Assembly: GCF_000331305.1 (NCBI RefSeq) | Contig: NZ_KB217480.1 | Span: forward strand, 174,864 to 238,863 | Length of the DNA stretch: 64,000 nucleotides | Source: Calothrix sp. PCC 7103 | Lineage (GTDB): Bacteria; Cyanobacteriota; Cyanobacteriia; Cyanobacteriales; Nostocaceae | Reading direction: 5' to 3' | Part shown: piece by piece, positions 37,775 through 46,987 of the stretch | How positions within the stretch are numbered: the stretch's first letter is position 1 | Layout of the letters: each line of letters begins with the position of its first letter | The notes under the pieces: generated by a model | Database searches by the model: none | Told to the model about the DNA's origin: nothing | Seen by the model: the letters and a program-made list of their open reading frames with translations, nothing else | Position numbers and translations under genes: made by a program

Positions 37775-37891
37775 ATTACTGCCTCACTACATCCAATAGT
37801 TATTGTCAGGTAACAGACAATATTTAAATAGGCGCCACTCATTAAATATAAAAATAGACTTAAGTTACACTTATGTGCGGGAATGATTCAA

Positions 37892-38065
37892 TGTCGGAAC
37901 TGGAGCGCGCGAAAGTGAATACCTGTTTTCTTTCTAATCTTTTCTAGTAATTTACGCACCGTATCGTAACTTATGCGCTCTCCCGCATTGCGATTGGAGT
38001 GAGACAGAAATAATGGATTATCACCGAGTAGTATTTCACCTGATAACTGGCGCCAGTTTAGCTGT
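37892..38065 (-). pseudogene. Tyrosine recombinase C-terminal-side fragment
   Basis: Encodes NWRQLSGEILLGDNPLFLSH, SNRNAGERISYDTVRKLLEK, and FRALQFRH then stop. It is about 80% identical to the corresponding part of 23167-23985 and ends at the same codon. The homology starts at TGTCGG on the plus strand in both. Confidence 0.75.
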
Positions 38066-38296
38066 TTACATACGTATAAATAAAGTAAAGACAAATTTAC
38101 ACATTAATTACGAGTGCAAGTCACCTGGCACCAACCCCCAACGGTGATTAGTATCTCGCAAAAAATTAGTGGGTGCATAATTCTTTGCTCCCTACTCCCA
38201 TCTAAATTTAGAAGACAAAAAAGTCTCCCAAAACATCCAGCTTAATGCGAACAAGAATACTAACTTCTTGCAAAAGTACTTACTGAGGAAAAGAAA

Positions 38297-38842
38297 ATGA
38301 TTGTAATGAAAAAAAAATTTTTATTGTCATCAATTACTCTCGCTTTACTATATGCAACTTCAACTTCTAGCATTCAAGCAAAACAATCAGTTCAGCAGAT
38401 AACAATTTCGCCAAAAATCGCCCAAACTCAGCAGCAAATGACTTCTCATAAAAATTCTGTAGAATATCTAACTTCTGATGAAACGACTTCTTTAAATCTT
38501 CCGTTTTCAGAAGCAGTGCGTGTAGGTAATATGCTTTACCTGTCAGGAGTTTTGGGAAATATTCCTGGCAAAAAACAGCTTGTTACTGGAGGAATTAAAG
38601 CAGAAACAAAACAAACTATGGAGAATATAAAACGTATTCTCTCAAGGCATGGTTCATCACTTGCTCAGGTTGTCAAATGTAAGGTAATGCTAGCAGATAT
38701 GAAGGAATGGGGTACGATGAATGAGGTTTATATTACCTACTTTTCTAAAGATAGATTACCTGCACGCAGCGCTTTAGGAGCAAACAGTTTAGCTTTGAAT
38801 GCACGGGTAGAAATTGAGTGTCTTGCAATAGTTAATAAATAA
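38297..38842 (+). CDS. Exported RidA/YjgF-family protein
   Basis: 181 aa behind GAGGAAAAG. N-terminal signal peptide (MKKKFLLSSITLALLYATS...), linker to about residue 55, then the RidA fold with VGNMLYLSGVLG, KCKVMLADMKEW and the C-terminal signature RSALGANSLALNARVEIECL, including the conserved catalytic-type arginine. Cytosolic RidA hydrolyses reactive enamines/imines; an exported version is unusual and its role is unclear. Confidence 0.82.
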   Translation: MIVMKKKFLLSSITLALLYATSTSSIQAKQSVQQITISPKIAQTQQQMTSHKNSVEYLTSDETTSLNLPFSEAVRVGNMLYLSGVLGNIPGKKQLVTGGIKAETKQTMENIKRILSRHGSSLAQVVKCKVMLADMKEWGTMNEVYITYFSKDRLPARSALGANSLALNARVEIECLAIVNK

Positions 38843-38921
38843 AAATTACCATGCTTTATCAAGTTCGTAGTTACTTATAGCCTTATATGTCTATGGGTAC
38901 TCGACTTAAAGAGTGATATAG

Positions 38922-39746
38922 CCCCTGCTCGTTTTTAACTTTGAATCGTTCGAGGTTCGTTTTGTTGGTACAGCAGAAAAACCTGAATGGATAGCTCAAG
39001 ATGTAGGCGAAGTGCTGGAAATTCAAAACATCAGGCAGAATTTGGCAGATTTTGATGAGGATGAAAAGGGTGTATATACTATATACACCCTTGGTGGAGA
39101 GCAGGAAATGCTTACAGTAACTGAAGCTGGACTGTATCGTCTGATTTTCAAGTCTCGTAAACCTGTAGCTAAGAGGTTTCAGTGGTGGGTGTTCCATGAT
39201 GTGTTACCTACTCTTCGCAGGACTGGAACATATAGCATTTCTACAGTTAAGACTTCATCAGATAATTCAGGGATGAGTGTTCAAGACCAGTTAGCAGTTT
39301 TTGGCTACATCTTTGATGGATTTAAAAGTGCTGGAGTTGATAACAACATAGTCGAATCTGCCAAACTTACCGCACTTGTAGCTCAATTTCCTAACATGGC
39401 GCCTGCTATTGAAGCTGCAAAAGAATCGTTGATGTTCCAAACTCCAGACGAAGGTCATCGATATAACCCTACTGATTTAGGTAAAAAGTTAGCTGAACGT
39501 TTGGGATTAAAATATCCTATCTCAAATCGCAAAATCAACTCTGCCCTTGAAAGCGTTGGTTTCCAGGTTGCAGAACACACCACAAATTCCAAAGGGAAGA
39601 AAAGTTTAATTTGGCATCTAACAGAAAGAGGTGAGGTGTACGGGCGCCTGTTCTTACAGTCTGCACAAAACAATAGTAAGACGATTCCTTCAATCCGTTG
39701 GGTAATTGATGTTTTAGATGAAATAGTTCACTTGTTCGATAACTAA
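38922..39746 (+). CDS. Bro-N antirepressor-like protein without a clear start
   Basis: The Bro-N domain is complete from NFESFEVRFVGTAEKPEWIA (38937 on) through DVGEVLEIQNIRQNL, TVTEAGLYRLIFKSRKP and WWVFHDVLPTLRRTG, but the open frame begins right after a TAG (38919) with no ATG, GTG or TTG ahead of the domain. The first standard start, GTG 39012, would delete its first strands. Either CTG 38925 is used or the 5' end is lost. The C-terminal half is a winged-helix-like region (ERLGLKYPISNRKINSALES). Confidence 0.75.
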   Translation, partial: PLLVFNFESFEVRFVGTAEKPEWIAQDVGEVLEIQNIRQNLADFDEDEKGVYTIYTLGGEQEMLTVTEAGLYRLIFKSRKPVAKRFQWWVFHDVLPTLRRTGTYSISTVKTSSDNSGMSVQDQLAVFGYIFDGFKSAGVDNNIVESAKLTALVAQFPNMAPAIEAAKESLMFQTPDEGHRYNPTDLGKKLAERLGLKYPISNRKINSALESVGFQVAEHTTNSKGKKSLIWHLTERGEVYGRLFLQSAQNNSKTIPSIRWVIDVLDEIVHLFDN

Positions 39747-39756
39747 TTTAAGATAC

Positions 39757-39780
39757 CCAGGTTTTGAGCCTGGTTTTTTT
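39757..39780 (+). terminator. Rho-independent terminator after Bro-N gene
   Basis: CCAGG/CCTGG stem with a short loop followed by seven T, 11 bp after the stop. Confidence 0.75.
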
Positions 39781-40607
39781 AGATTATGGGCGCCAATATC
39801 CACACGACGCCCATCTATTTCTTCAGCAGCACAAACTGCTCTTTAATCAATATTTCCTCAACTCGTTATGTCTCTTATATCCGAAGCACTGCGACGCGCA
39901 CAAGTAGCAACCTTGAAAAAACCCCGACTACAAATCACCCTACTTTTGGGGCGCCTACGTACTCCTAGGAAATTGGACTTAATAATTCATTTAGCATTCA
40001 TGTGGGACTTATTTGTCGGTTCCACCATTAGACTGGCGCCAGTTTAGGTAATCATCTAATAATTGCTGTGACTAATCATCTAAATTTACATATCCTTTAC
40101 TAGAATGCCTGTGCGAGCGAATGTGTAATCGGTGCCAGTCATAGTCTTTAATATCCAAATATTAAATCACAAAATCAACAATATTTGCTGTGATGCTCAA
40201 ATTTGAACGTTAAACAGACTGTAATCTATAATTTATTGTGGACATGAAACGCGATTTTACTTTTATCATAAATAGGAGAATAGTTTCAATTTTAATTTTA
40301 TTTTATTAAAGGTATAACTAACAGCTATTTTTTTATAATTACTAATACTAAAATCTTTGTTGTGTCAGCTTGTCTGTGTAATTATTAACTTTTGAAGACT
40401 ACGTTTTTTAGTTAATAGTTAGCTCACTATTTTAATTTTATTGCACATTGTTTAGATAGTAAATTTTAATTTCAAACGTAAAAAACTAATATTTATTAAA
40501 TTAGTTATTGCGTTTTAATACTATCTTAAACTAGATTGCATTCGTTATTTTTTGCCGGGATTCTGTAATTTAAACAAGAACAACTTAGTTTATTTAAATA
40601 ATGACAA
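39781..40607. other. Fragment-rich intergenic region
   Basis: Holds a short remnant like the end of the CHAT copies (CTATTTCTTCAGCAGCACA at about 39815), the recombinase remnant at 40023-40163 and a 400-bp AT-rich leader before the nuclease gene. No intact gene seen. Confidence 0.45.
40023..40163 (-). pseudogene. Tyrosine recombinase remnant, third copy
   Basis: The minus strand reads LDIKDYDWHRLHIRSHRHSS, KGYVNLDD, stop, SQQLLDDYLNWRQSNG. It aligns with residues about 172-213 of the gene at 23167-23985, with an in-frame TAG. TGTCGG again lies at its left edge. Confidence 0.75.
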
Positions 40608-41462
40608 ATGAAGAAATCCAAATTCCTCAAGGTTATTCTACTTACTACCTTACCAGCAGCACTTTTTGCTCTATTTAGTGCCTTCCAAAAGCCACTGACA
40701 GCTCAAAGCTCAACAAGTGTTCATTTAACAATGGGGAACCCCAGTAGTGCCAGTAATAGTGGCTCTGCAAGTAATAATTTATTATTAGTTAAATCTCAGT
40801 ACGCAACTTCACATAACTGCTCCAAAGGAATACCCAATTGGGTAAGTTGGCAGTTAAACTCATCATGGTTAGGAAGCGCGCCTCGCCAGGATGATTTTCG
40901 TGCAGATACTACATTACCTACTGGTTGCTATCGAGTCCAAAGTAGTAGTTACACTAGTAGCGGATTTGATAGGGGACACATGGCTCCTTCCGCCGATAGA
41001 ACCAATACAATTGCCAATAATTCTGCTACTTTCTTAATGACAAATATGATTCCCCAGGCGCCTGATAATAATCAGGGGATATGGGCGAATCTGGAAAATT
41101 ATTCTAGAGATTTGGTCAATCAAGGTAAAGAACTTTATATTATTTCGGGTGCTTACGGTATTGGTGGAACAGGGTCAAACGGTTACAAAACCACAATTGA
41201 TAGTAACAGAGTTACTGTTCCAGCAAGAACTTGGAAAGTTATTGTTGTTTTAGACAGACCAGGTTTAGGAGTTAGTGGTGTCACTAACAATACCAGGGTA
41301 ATTGCTGTTGATATACCCAATACCCAAGGTGTAAGAAATAACGATTGGAGAAATTACAGAGTTAGCGTTGATACCATCGAATCAAAAACTGGATACAACT
41401 TCCTTTCTCAAGTTTCTAACTCCACTCAAAGCGTAATTGAGTCTAGAGTTGATAATTTATAG
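40608..41462 (+). CDS. nucA: Exported DNA/RNA non-specific endonuclease (NucA family)
   Basis: 284 aa. Signal peptide (to about residue 33), a Ser/Asn-rich linker, then the beta-beta-alpha-metal nuclease with DRGHMAPSADR (121-131, catalytic His124) and the metal-binding Asn region FLMTNMIPQ. Known NucA from Anabaena degrades single- and double-stranded nucleic acids with Mg or Mn. Its inhibitor-family gene (41658-42059) lies convergently downstream. A hairpin terminator follows. Confidence 0.9.
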   Translation: MKKSKFLKVILLTTLPAALFALFSAFQKPLTAQSSTSVHLTMGNPSSASNSGSASNNLLLVKSQYATSHNCSKGIPNWVSWQLNSSWLGSAPRQDDFRADTTLPTGCYRVQSSSYTSSGFDRGHMAPSADRTNTIANNSATFLMTNMIPQAPDNNQGIWANLENYSRDLVNQGKELYIISGAYGIGGTGSNGYKTTIDSNRVTVPARTWKVIVVLDRPGLGVSGVTNNTRVIAVDIPNTQGVRNNDWRNYRVSVDTIESKTGYNFLSQVSNSTQSVIESRVDNL

Positions 41463-41513
41463 ATATAGTTAGCTCAATTCATATTAAATTGGCTAGCTTG
41501 GTCTCAAAATTAA

Positions 41514-41539
41514 AGCCTGTCTGCAAATACAGACAGGCT
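41514..41539. terminator. Hairpin after nucA
   Basis: Perfect AGCCTGTCTG/CAGACAGGCT stem with 6-nt loop, 51 bp after the stop. Weak U-run. Confidence 0.65.
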
Positions 41540-41564
41540 AGGTATTTATGTGTAGGTCAGGATT

Positions 41565-41655
41565 CAATACTGCTCGGTTAAGGAGATAACGTAGGCTGAA
41601 ACCCTTATGATATCGTTGTTTATGATGCCGAAAAAAGCTTAACTGAGCAGTATTG
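41565..41655. mobile_element. 91-bp MITE with 10-bp target duplication
   Basis: Terminal repeats CAATACTGCTCGGTTAAG and CTTAACTGAGCAGTATTG (imperfect inverted). Flanked by the direct repeat GGTCAGGATT at 41555-41564 and 41656-41665. Ten-bp duplications fit the IS4 superfamily. The right duplication overlaps the nuiA stop codon (41658-41660). A solo copy of the left end lies at 574-592. Confidence 0.85.
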
Positions 41656-41657
41656 GG

Positions 41658-42059
41658 TCAGGATTCTACAAGCTTTGTAGAAATTCCGGCTAAATCACCA
41701 GATGAAGTTTTACCAATAATATAGACATCAATATTTGTCGAACCCAAACGATTAACTTTGATGTCTGTAAGATTCTCTTTTAATGTTTTGACAAGTGTTT
41801 GAAATTTCTGCACATCTTGTTTTTGCATTTCATCATGCCATTCTTTTTCCTCAGCACAGTTACGAAATAAATAATCTAACTCTACTGTTTGAATTGGGGT
41901 TTCTGGGGAATGGTCTGTTAACTCAAGAAGTTTTTCATTTGTCAAAGTCTCTTGAGCTAGTCCACTCCAGAACACAACTTCAAACGGATAATCAGATTCA
42001 CTCCTCATGAGCAAACCATCAGAACTTTGCTTGAGCTTTTCACTAACTTGATTCGTCAT
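41658..42059 (-). CDS. nuiA: Nuclease A inhibitor family protein (NuiA-like)
   Basis: About 133 aa from ATG 42059 (MTNQVSEKLKQ). Family pattern: SDGLLMRSESDYPFEVVFW, LTDHSPETPIQTVELDYLF, EWHDEMQ, and NIDVYIIGKTSSGDLAGIST. Known NuiA binds and blocks the NucA active site. Convergence with nucA makes this a nuclease/protective-inhibitor pair. A MITE has inserted at its stop codon, and the duplication left the TGA intact. Confidence 0.88.
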   Translation of the reverse strand: MTNQVSEKLKQSSDGLLMRSESDYPFEVVFWSGLAQETLTNEKLLELTDHSPETPIQTVELDYLFRNCAEEKEWHDEMQKQDVQKFQTLVKTLKENLTDIKVNRLGSTNIDVYIIGKTSSGDLAGISTKLVES

Positions 42060-42095
42060 AAAATTAATTTTGTGGTAATAAAACTCAGGTTGCAA

Positions 42096-42468
42096 AATTA
42101 CAGAATAATGTTAAATTTGCTAACAATTTAACATTATCTTAATAAGTAAAACGTGCAATCACCCTAAGTATTGTATCTTCATATTGCTAAAGTGATGCCA
42201 AATACGTAAAAATTGTTTCAGCCTTAATATAGACGCTATCCGCAAATAGGCACCTGGTTTATTGCTTGCTTTGTTTGATGTACACTATGATTGTTAACCT
42301 AAGTTTAATTACTACTAAATCTTTGGTGAACAATTTTATCTTCTGATGTTTTGATTATTATGCGTGTCCAAACATATGGGAAGCGTTTGTCTCTTCTTGA
42401 TACCTCGTTTTCACCGTATCAGGCGCCGATATCTGTTTGAAATACTGGCGCCGCTATAGCTTTACCTC
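42096..42468. other. Intergenic
   Basis: AT-rich with two GGCGCC sites near the right end. Nothing else recognised. Confidence 0.35.
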
Positions 42469-43341
42469 TTACTCAATCCCAACAAATTCGGGGTAAAACG
42501 TCCGCATCTGTCGGTCAGTCGGACTACGGAACATAGGCAAATTGTACTTCACACCATTAATTACTGCTTGCTTTGATGCCATTGCTTCTGGCAGGAAGCG
42601 AACTGTTCCAAGAGCTAATAAACCTTCTACGCTTGGGCCAACCCAAAAACCACCAATGGGTTTAGTCAGTTTACGGAACTCTTTAGCCTCATAGTCAAAC
42701 GCACGCCACTCAAATGATAATGTGGCAACCTCTGGCGAAACATCAGACGGCAAGTTTTTCCATGTAATAAACTTAATCAAATCAGACTCAACATCATCAT
42801 CATCTCGACGGAAGCGTTCATCTATATAGTATTTGTACCAAAAATGATAGCCTTGAACTTTCCCTTGCTTTTGCTCACCAACAACGACGTGTTCAAAACC
42901 ACTGAGGTCTTTATTTTTACCTGAATCAAACTGCTCAAACCAAATCCTTTGTAAAATTGCCCACCATTGGTCTTCAGATATATTCTGTCCAGATTGTTTT
43001 GAGACAAAATCTCTAGCTATCTTCATCGGAGCGCTACGATAAATTTCGTCAAGGAACTCTTGCACCTCTGCTTTTTCCTCTGGAAAGTCATTTTCAGATT
43101 TTGTTTGGTCAAGCGTGTAATTGTTGAACAACTTTTCCGCTAGGTCATAGCTATGAAGTTTCTTTTCGGGAATAACTACTTCGTCAATTAGTCGGTGGTC
43201 GGCGCCTGCATTTTTGTCTTCATTGACGACAACGTAACCGTGTGCTTTTATCTCGGACGATATTTCCTCACCCTTTCTAACAGCTTTTAGTCCAGAAAGG
43301 GCTTGATCTGCATCCCAGATTTCTTGATAAATGTCAGCCAT
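42469..43341 (-). CDS. EndoU (XendoU)-family ribonuclease
   Basis: About 290 aa from ATG 43341 (MADIYQEIWDADQ; 43374 also possible). N-terminal helical part with the family's EIWDAD and FNNYTLDQ segments, then DQWWAILQRIWFEQF, DLSGFEHVVVGEQKQGKVQG and YHFWYKYYIDE, containing both catalytic histidines (His162 and His177 counted from 43374). EndoU enzymes cut RNA at uridines; bacterial ones are often toxins. No signal peptide or delivery domain is seen, and no obvious immunity gene adjoins it. A NuiA-type gene lies about 400 bp away. Confidence 0.85.
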   Translation of the reverse strand: MADIYQEIWDADQALSGLKAVRKGEEISSEIKAHGYVVVNEDKNAGADHRLIDEVVIPEKKLHSYDLAEKLFNNYTLDQTKSENDFPEEKAEVQEFLDEIYRSAPMKIARDFVSKQSGQNISEDQWWAILQRIWFEQFDSGKNKDLSGFEHVVVGEQKQGKVQGYHFWYKYYIDERFRRDDDDVESDLIKFITWKNLPSDVSPEVATLSFEWRAFDYEAKEFRKLTKPIGGFWVGPSVEGLLALGTVRFLPEAMASKQAVINGVKYNLPMFRSPTDRQMRTFYPEFVGIE

Positions 43342-43374
43342 AATTGATTTACTCCTGTAAAATTTGTACTGCAA

Positions 43375-43914
43375 ATATCTGTACAGCTAAAATTGGCCCT
43401 TTGTTCGTTTTGAACGTTAAAAGAGCATCCTCGGAAAGTTGGATTAAAGAAGCCTTGAGACTATACCCCTGTGAAAAAGTTAATTCAAATCTTCCAAACT
43501 ACTAGCTGATGGCAAAAAATAAACAAAGCATCTTCTTGTCTTTACACCCTGCACAAGAATGCATAAAGTTTTTTGCGTGCGGCTTACCAACAATAGTAAA
43601 ACGATGAAGATTATTGCCTTTTGACACTAGATATGGATAAATAACTATTTATCTGTATTTCAACTTGCAACAGCACTCAGTTAGAGTAAATTATTAACCC
43701 TCTATTTACTCTTTGTTTAAGACAATACATTAATTAACCATTACTGACAACCAGTCAATTGTAAAAAAAATATAAAATTAATCCCGTATTCAAAATTGGT
43801 TTGGATAAAATTTTCTAATTATCCTGAAACAAAAAGCTTATCAAAAAACATTTAATTAAAGGCGCCTATTTGCATTAAGAAAACACTAAATTTAGGTTAA
43901 ATTTAATTAATCAA
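43375..43914. other. Intergenic
   Basis: AT-rich 540 bp, no gene recognised. One GGCGCC near the right end. Confidence 0.35.
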
Positions 43915-44390
43915 TTAAAAATTGAGGCGCCCACTTATTTCTTCAGTAGTACAGGGGGTCAAATGTTCTGGTATCCCCTCTAATTGAATAACACTGCATC
44001 CAAGTTCGTAAGCAAACTCTATAGATTTTCCGGCGCCTAAAGCATTATAAAAACCAGTAGCAAACTTAATCGCTGCTTTATCACCAATAGCTTTATTCAT
44101 CCCCACCACATAAGGAACATATTCAACAATAGCCGTTGCTGGAGCTTCGGAGTAGCAAGCGTTGAGGACGATGCATTCCATACCAGAGAACAGCTTAAAT
44201 AGATTAGATAGTGCTTCTGTATTGACTCGCTGTAGGTTTCCTGTTTCGTCTTCTAGAACTAAGCCACTTCCTGCTTTACCATGACCTGAAAAATGTACTA
44301 TTTCTGGTTTATAGTCAAGTAGTGCTTGATAAACATCTTGTACACGTACTGCGATAGCGTTGCTTTAAATCAAATAGTTCGCGCTTTTTG
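43915..44390 (-). pseudogene. CHAT caspase-like domain fragment, copy 2
   Basis: The minus strand encodes AVRVQDVYQALLDYKPEIVH, FSGHGKAGS (His), ECIVLNACYSE (Cys) and an intact C-terminus (FATGFYNALGAGKSIEFAYE, LGCSVIQLEG). Upstream, ELFDLKQR is in another frame, a TAA interrupts, and there is no start codon. The catalytic dyad survives but the N-terminal part is lost. Confidence 0.75.
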
Positions 44391-44400
44391 GCTGAGATTT

Positions 44401-44726
44401 TTGACAAGTATTTAGCAAATCTCAGTATTTATATTTAAGTTGATACAATTTATATATACGTATTTTCGGATTGTTAGAGAATAAGGATAATTTTTACTAA
44501 ATTTACACTCATCTGGCGCCCACAAGCAGCAAGATATAATTTGTCGAACGCACCGTATCAGTTAGAGGCTGTCTCATTTATAATTAGTTAACTTGTTCTA
44601 TATTGTATTAGCACCAGTAACTTTTAATAAATTTATAGATACTAAAAACTCCTTTAGGTAAAGGCGCCATACAGCACCAACTAATGTAGCATTCCTGCTA
44701 CACCTACAAAATGTAAGCGCTCTTAA
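44401..44726. other. Intergenic
   Basis: No gene or repeat recognised apart from two GGCGCC sites. Confidence 0.35.
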
Positions 44727-46010
44727 CTAGACTCGCGCGCGTTCTTGATTAACCAGTTGCGCGAAAAATTCTTCTATTCTGTACTCAAAGACCGTTTCCC
44801 ACAAACAGCAACCGTTGTATCTAATCTCATACAAACCAGAGCTTACCTCACGGTAGTCCGCAATTAATCCTTTACGTTTGGCATGATTGAGTCTTTTGAT
44901 TGTTGGAGGTGTCATATCTAAAACTCTCTTCCGCTGTGCTTGTGTTAGAGCATCCCAAGCTGTTTGCTTATATTCTTCATGAGTTATGAGTGCTTCGCTG
45001 ATTTCTTCCCATGTAGTAGCTGTTTGGAAAGTTTGAATTAGCAAATCTATTGGCGCCAATTCAGGAGTGGGGGAAGTAGAAAAAGATTCATAGGAAGGCG
45101 CCTCAATTTTAGATTTAACCTCTACTGCTGTAAGAAATTCGTAGTCATTGATTGAATCATCTTTTTCTTCTGGCTCAAAACTCCAGACATCTTGAACGTT
45201 CTCATCTTCATCACACTCGGACAAAATCCCCAACTCTGTTAAATCAGGTTCTACGGTTAAAAAGTCAGCATCCCAAGATTCATACGAGTACATGGGCGCC
45301 GTTTCTACCTCATTAACAGGCGCCGAATATTCAGTTACTTCTACAACGCCTTTATGTACAGAATTAGCTTCAATAAGAAATTTATATTTGGACTCATAAC
45401 GAACTGACACTGCGTCTCCAATAATCGCTTGAGCAGTTCTGCCTTCAGCATTCATCATAAATTCGAGCATGACTCCTGTGGGTTGGTCGTATATCGGGCC
45501 AATTTGACACGCACGCTTTCCATTTATCAACTGCCAAATAGTCGCTGCACCTTCTTCTGTTTCTTGACGAGTCGCGCGCGGTTTGCGACATTGTTTCAAA
45601 AAATTACGAACCTTGTCCTGGGTAATGGTTGCCAATGCTTTCATTTGGGTAATAACAGAGCCATATTTCTTCAAGTTTCCAGCTATCTTAAACAGTGTAT
45701 TGAGTTCAACTTGTGCCAACTCATGTGGAGGAAACATGTTGAAAGCTTCTTCCAGCTTGAGATAGCGCTTCTCTTCGCCCTCCCAACCTAATTTTTTCAA
45801 CAATTCTTTATATTCTTTTTTAGCTAACGTTGCTTTTTGCTTTGCGAGCCAGAACGCATAGTGTAGGATACGCACGGTTGACGTATATAAGGCGCCGAGT
45901 GGATGCGAACAATCGTCTGCATCGTTCATGAAATCGCTGAACTGCGCTGGAGACATAACGAGTTCATCCAGACTGGTAGTGCTAAAAACCTGGAATTGTG
46001 TCATTATCAT
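44727..46010 (-). CDS. Plasmid-type protein of unknown function (427 aa)
   Basis: Starts best at ATG 46010 (MTQFQVFSTTSLDEL or one codon earlier), because the region above contains a hairpin at 46038-46073. Helical N-terminal half (WLAKQKATLAKKEYKELLKK, a DNA-binding-like basic stretch RNFLKQCRKPRATR), an acidic linker and a C-terminal region WDALTQAQRKRVLDMTPPTI. No enzyme motif. Downstream of and co-oriented with the HTH gene at 46118-46450, probably a unit. Several GGCGCC in frame. Confidence 0.6.
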   Translation of the reverse strand: MIMTQFQVFSTTSLDELVMSPAQFSDFMNDADDCSHPLGALYTSTVRILHYAFWLAKQKATLAKKEYKELLKKLGWEGEEKRYLKLEEAFNMFPPHELAQVELNTLFKIAGNLKKYGSVITQMKALATITQDKVRNFLKQCRKPRATRQETEEGAATIWQLINGKRACQIGPIYDQPTGVMLEFMMNAEGRTAQAIIGDAVSVRYESKYKFLIEANSVHKGVVEVTEYSAPVNEVETAPMYSYESWDADFLTVEPDLTELGILSECDEDENVQDVWSFEPEEKDDSINDYEFLTAVEVKSKIEAPSYESFSTSPTPELAPIDLLIQTFQTATTWEEISEALITHEEYKQTAWDALTQAQRKRVLDMTPPTIKRLNHAKRKGLIADYREVSSGLYEIRYNGCCLWETVFEYRIEEFFAQLVNQERARV

Positions 46011-46037
46011 CGTAGTATTTTGTTTTTTTAATTCAAG

Positions 46038-46073
46038 GTGGCTGCACAAATCTTGGCGGAGGTGTGCAGCCAC
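46038..46073. terminator. Hairpin between the HTH gene and the 427-aa gene
   Basis: GTGGCTGCAC (46038-46047) and GTGCAGCCAC (46064-46073), a perfect 10-bp stem. On the plus strand it is followed by TTTGTTTTT. On the minus strand it could attenuate the downstream gene. Confidence 0.6.
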
Positions 46074-46117
46074 TTTGTTTTTATAATAATCATTTTACTG
46101 CTAATTGTAGTCTTTAA

Positions 46118-46450
46118 TCACATATAATTATTAAATATTTTTGCGGAATTGAAAAAAGCACTAATATCTACCTTGAACGCCTTGCAAAGCACTTGTACTA
46201 CTTCGACTGAAACAGTTAGGTTGTCGCTTTTGAGGCGTTTCACGAACATGTGTGGCTGTTCTAGCTGTTGTATATATTGATGCGTAATCTTGTGTCCTAA
46301 GTTTTCAGTTACTTCAGATAGGTATCGGCGAGACATTTCACCCCGTAATGCTTGTAGTGTTGACGCTTGTTGAGAAGTCCACTTCAAGCTATAGATATGA
46401 TCTATATTTATCATGACCATCTCGTTTTTACTGTTGTTACTTGCCACCAT
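46118..46450 (-). CDS. HTH (XRE-like) regulator (110 aa)
   Basis: LRGEMSRRYLSEVTENLGHK followed by ITHQYIQQLEQP and VSVEVVQVLCKAFKVDISAF is a Cro/C1-like HTH with a slightly extended turn. A later ATG (MVMINIDHIYS) is possible. Likely regulates itself and the gene that follows. Confidence 0.7.
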   Translation of the reverse strand: MVASNNSKNEMVMINIDHIYSLKWTSQQASTLQALRGEMSRRYLSEVTENLGHKITHQYIQQLEQPHMFVKRLKSDNLTVSVEVVQVLCKAFKVDISAFFNSAKIFNNYM

Positions 46451-46754
46451 TGCAATTTTTATACTTTGTTGCCAGCAGTATTAAGTTAGCACTGGGAAGC
46501 TTATATATAAATAACAACGTGGCGCCTCGACAGGTACTGCCCTCATTAGTATGGGTGGTAGAGGGGTGTAAATGGAAAACGTGCGACTATGATTGTATCG
46601 GCACCCATGCGTAATACTTTACTCGCATTCTCAGTAGAACCTCGTCACTAGTTTATTTGACTTTTTAGTACACGTAAACTAGCATGGTATGTATTTAAAA
46701 TTAGGCGCCCTTGTATTAGTAATAAGACACAAATTATCGAACTCGCACTCAAAT

Positions 46755-46935
46755 TGCAGGCGCCTACCCACATAAAAATGTCCACAAATTGTGGAATTTT
46801 TCAGATAAAACAATCATCTCTAATTAGTTCAAATGTTTTGACATATGGCGCCACGACATTCAATTAGTTCAAATATTCTAAAAGTATTAGGCGCCTGTCC
46901 TATATAAAAATGTCCACCAATGGTGGAACTTTTTT
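46755..46935. repeat. Two TCCAC...GTGGA palindromes in a duplicated segment
   Basis: TCCACAAATTGTGGA (46782-46796) and TCCACCAATGGTGGA (46913-46927), each followed by T-runs and preceded by GGCGCCT and TATAAAAATG-like sequence, 131 bp apart. Either terminators or operators. Confidence 0.55.
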
Positions 46936-46987
46936 GAACCAATAAATAATATTGTTAAATGTTATACAAACACGCTGACAATTTTGC

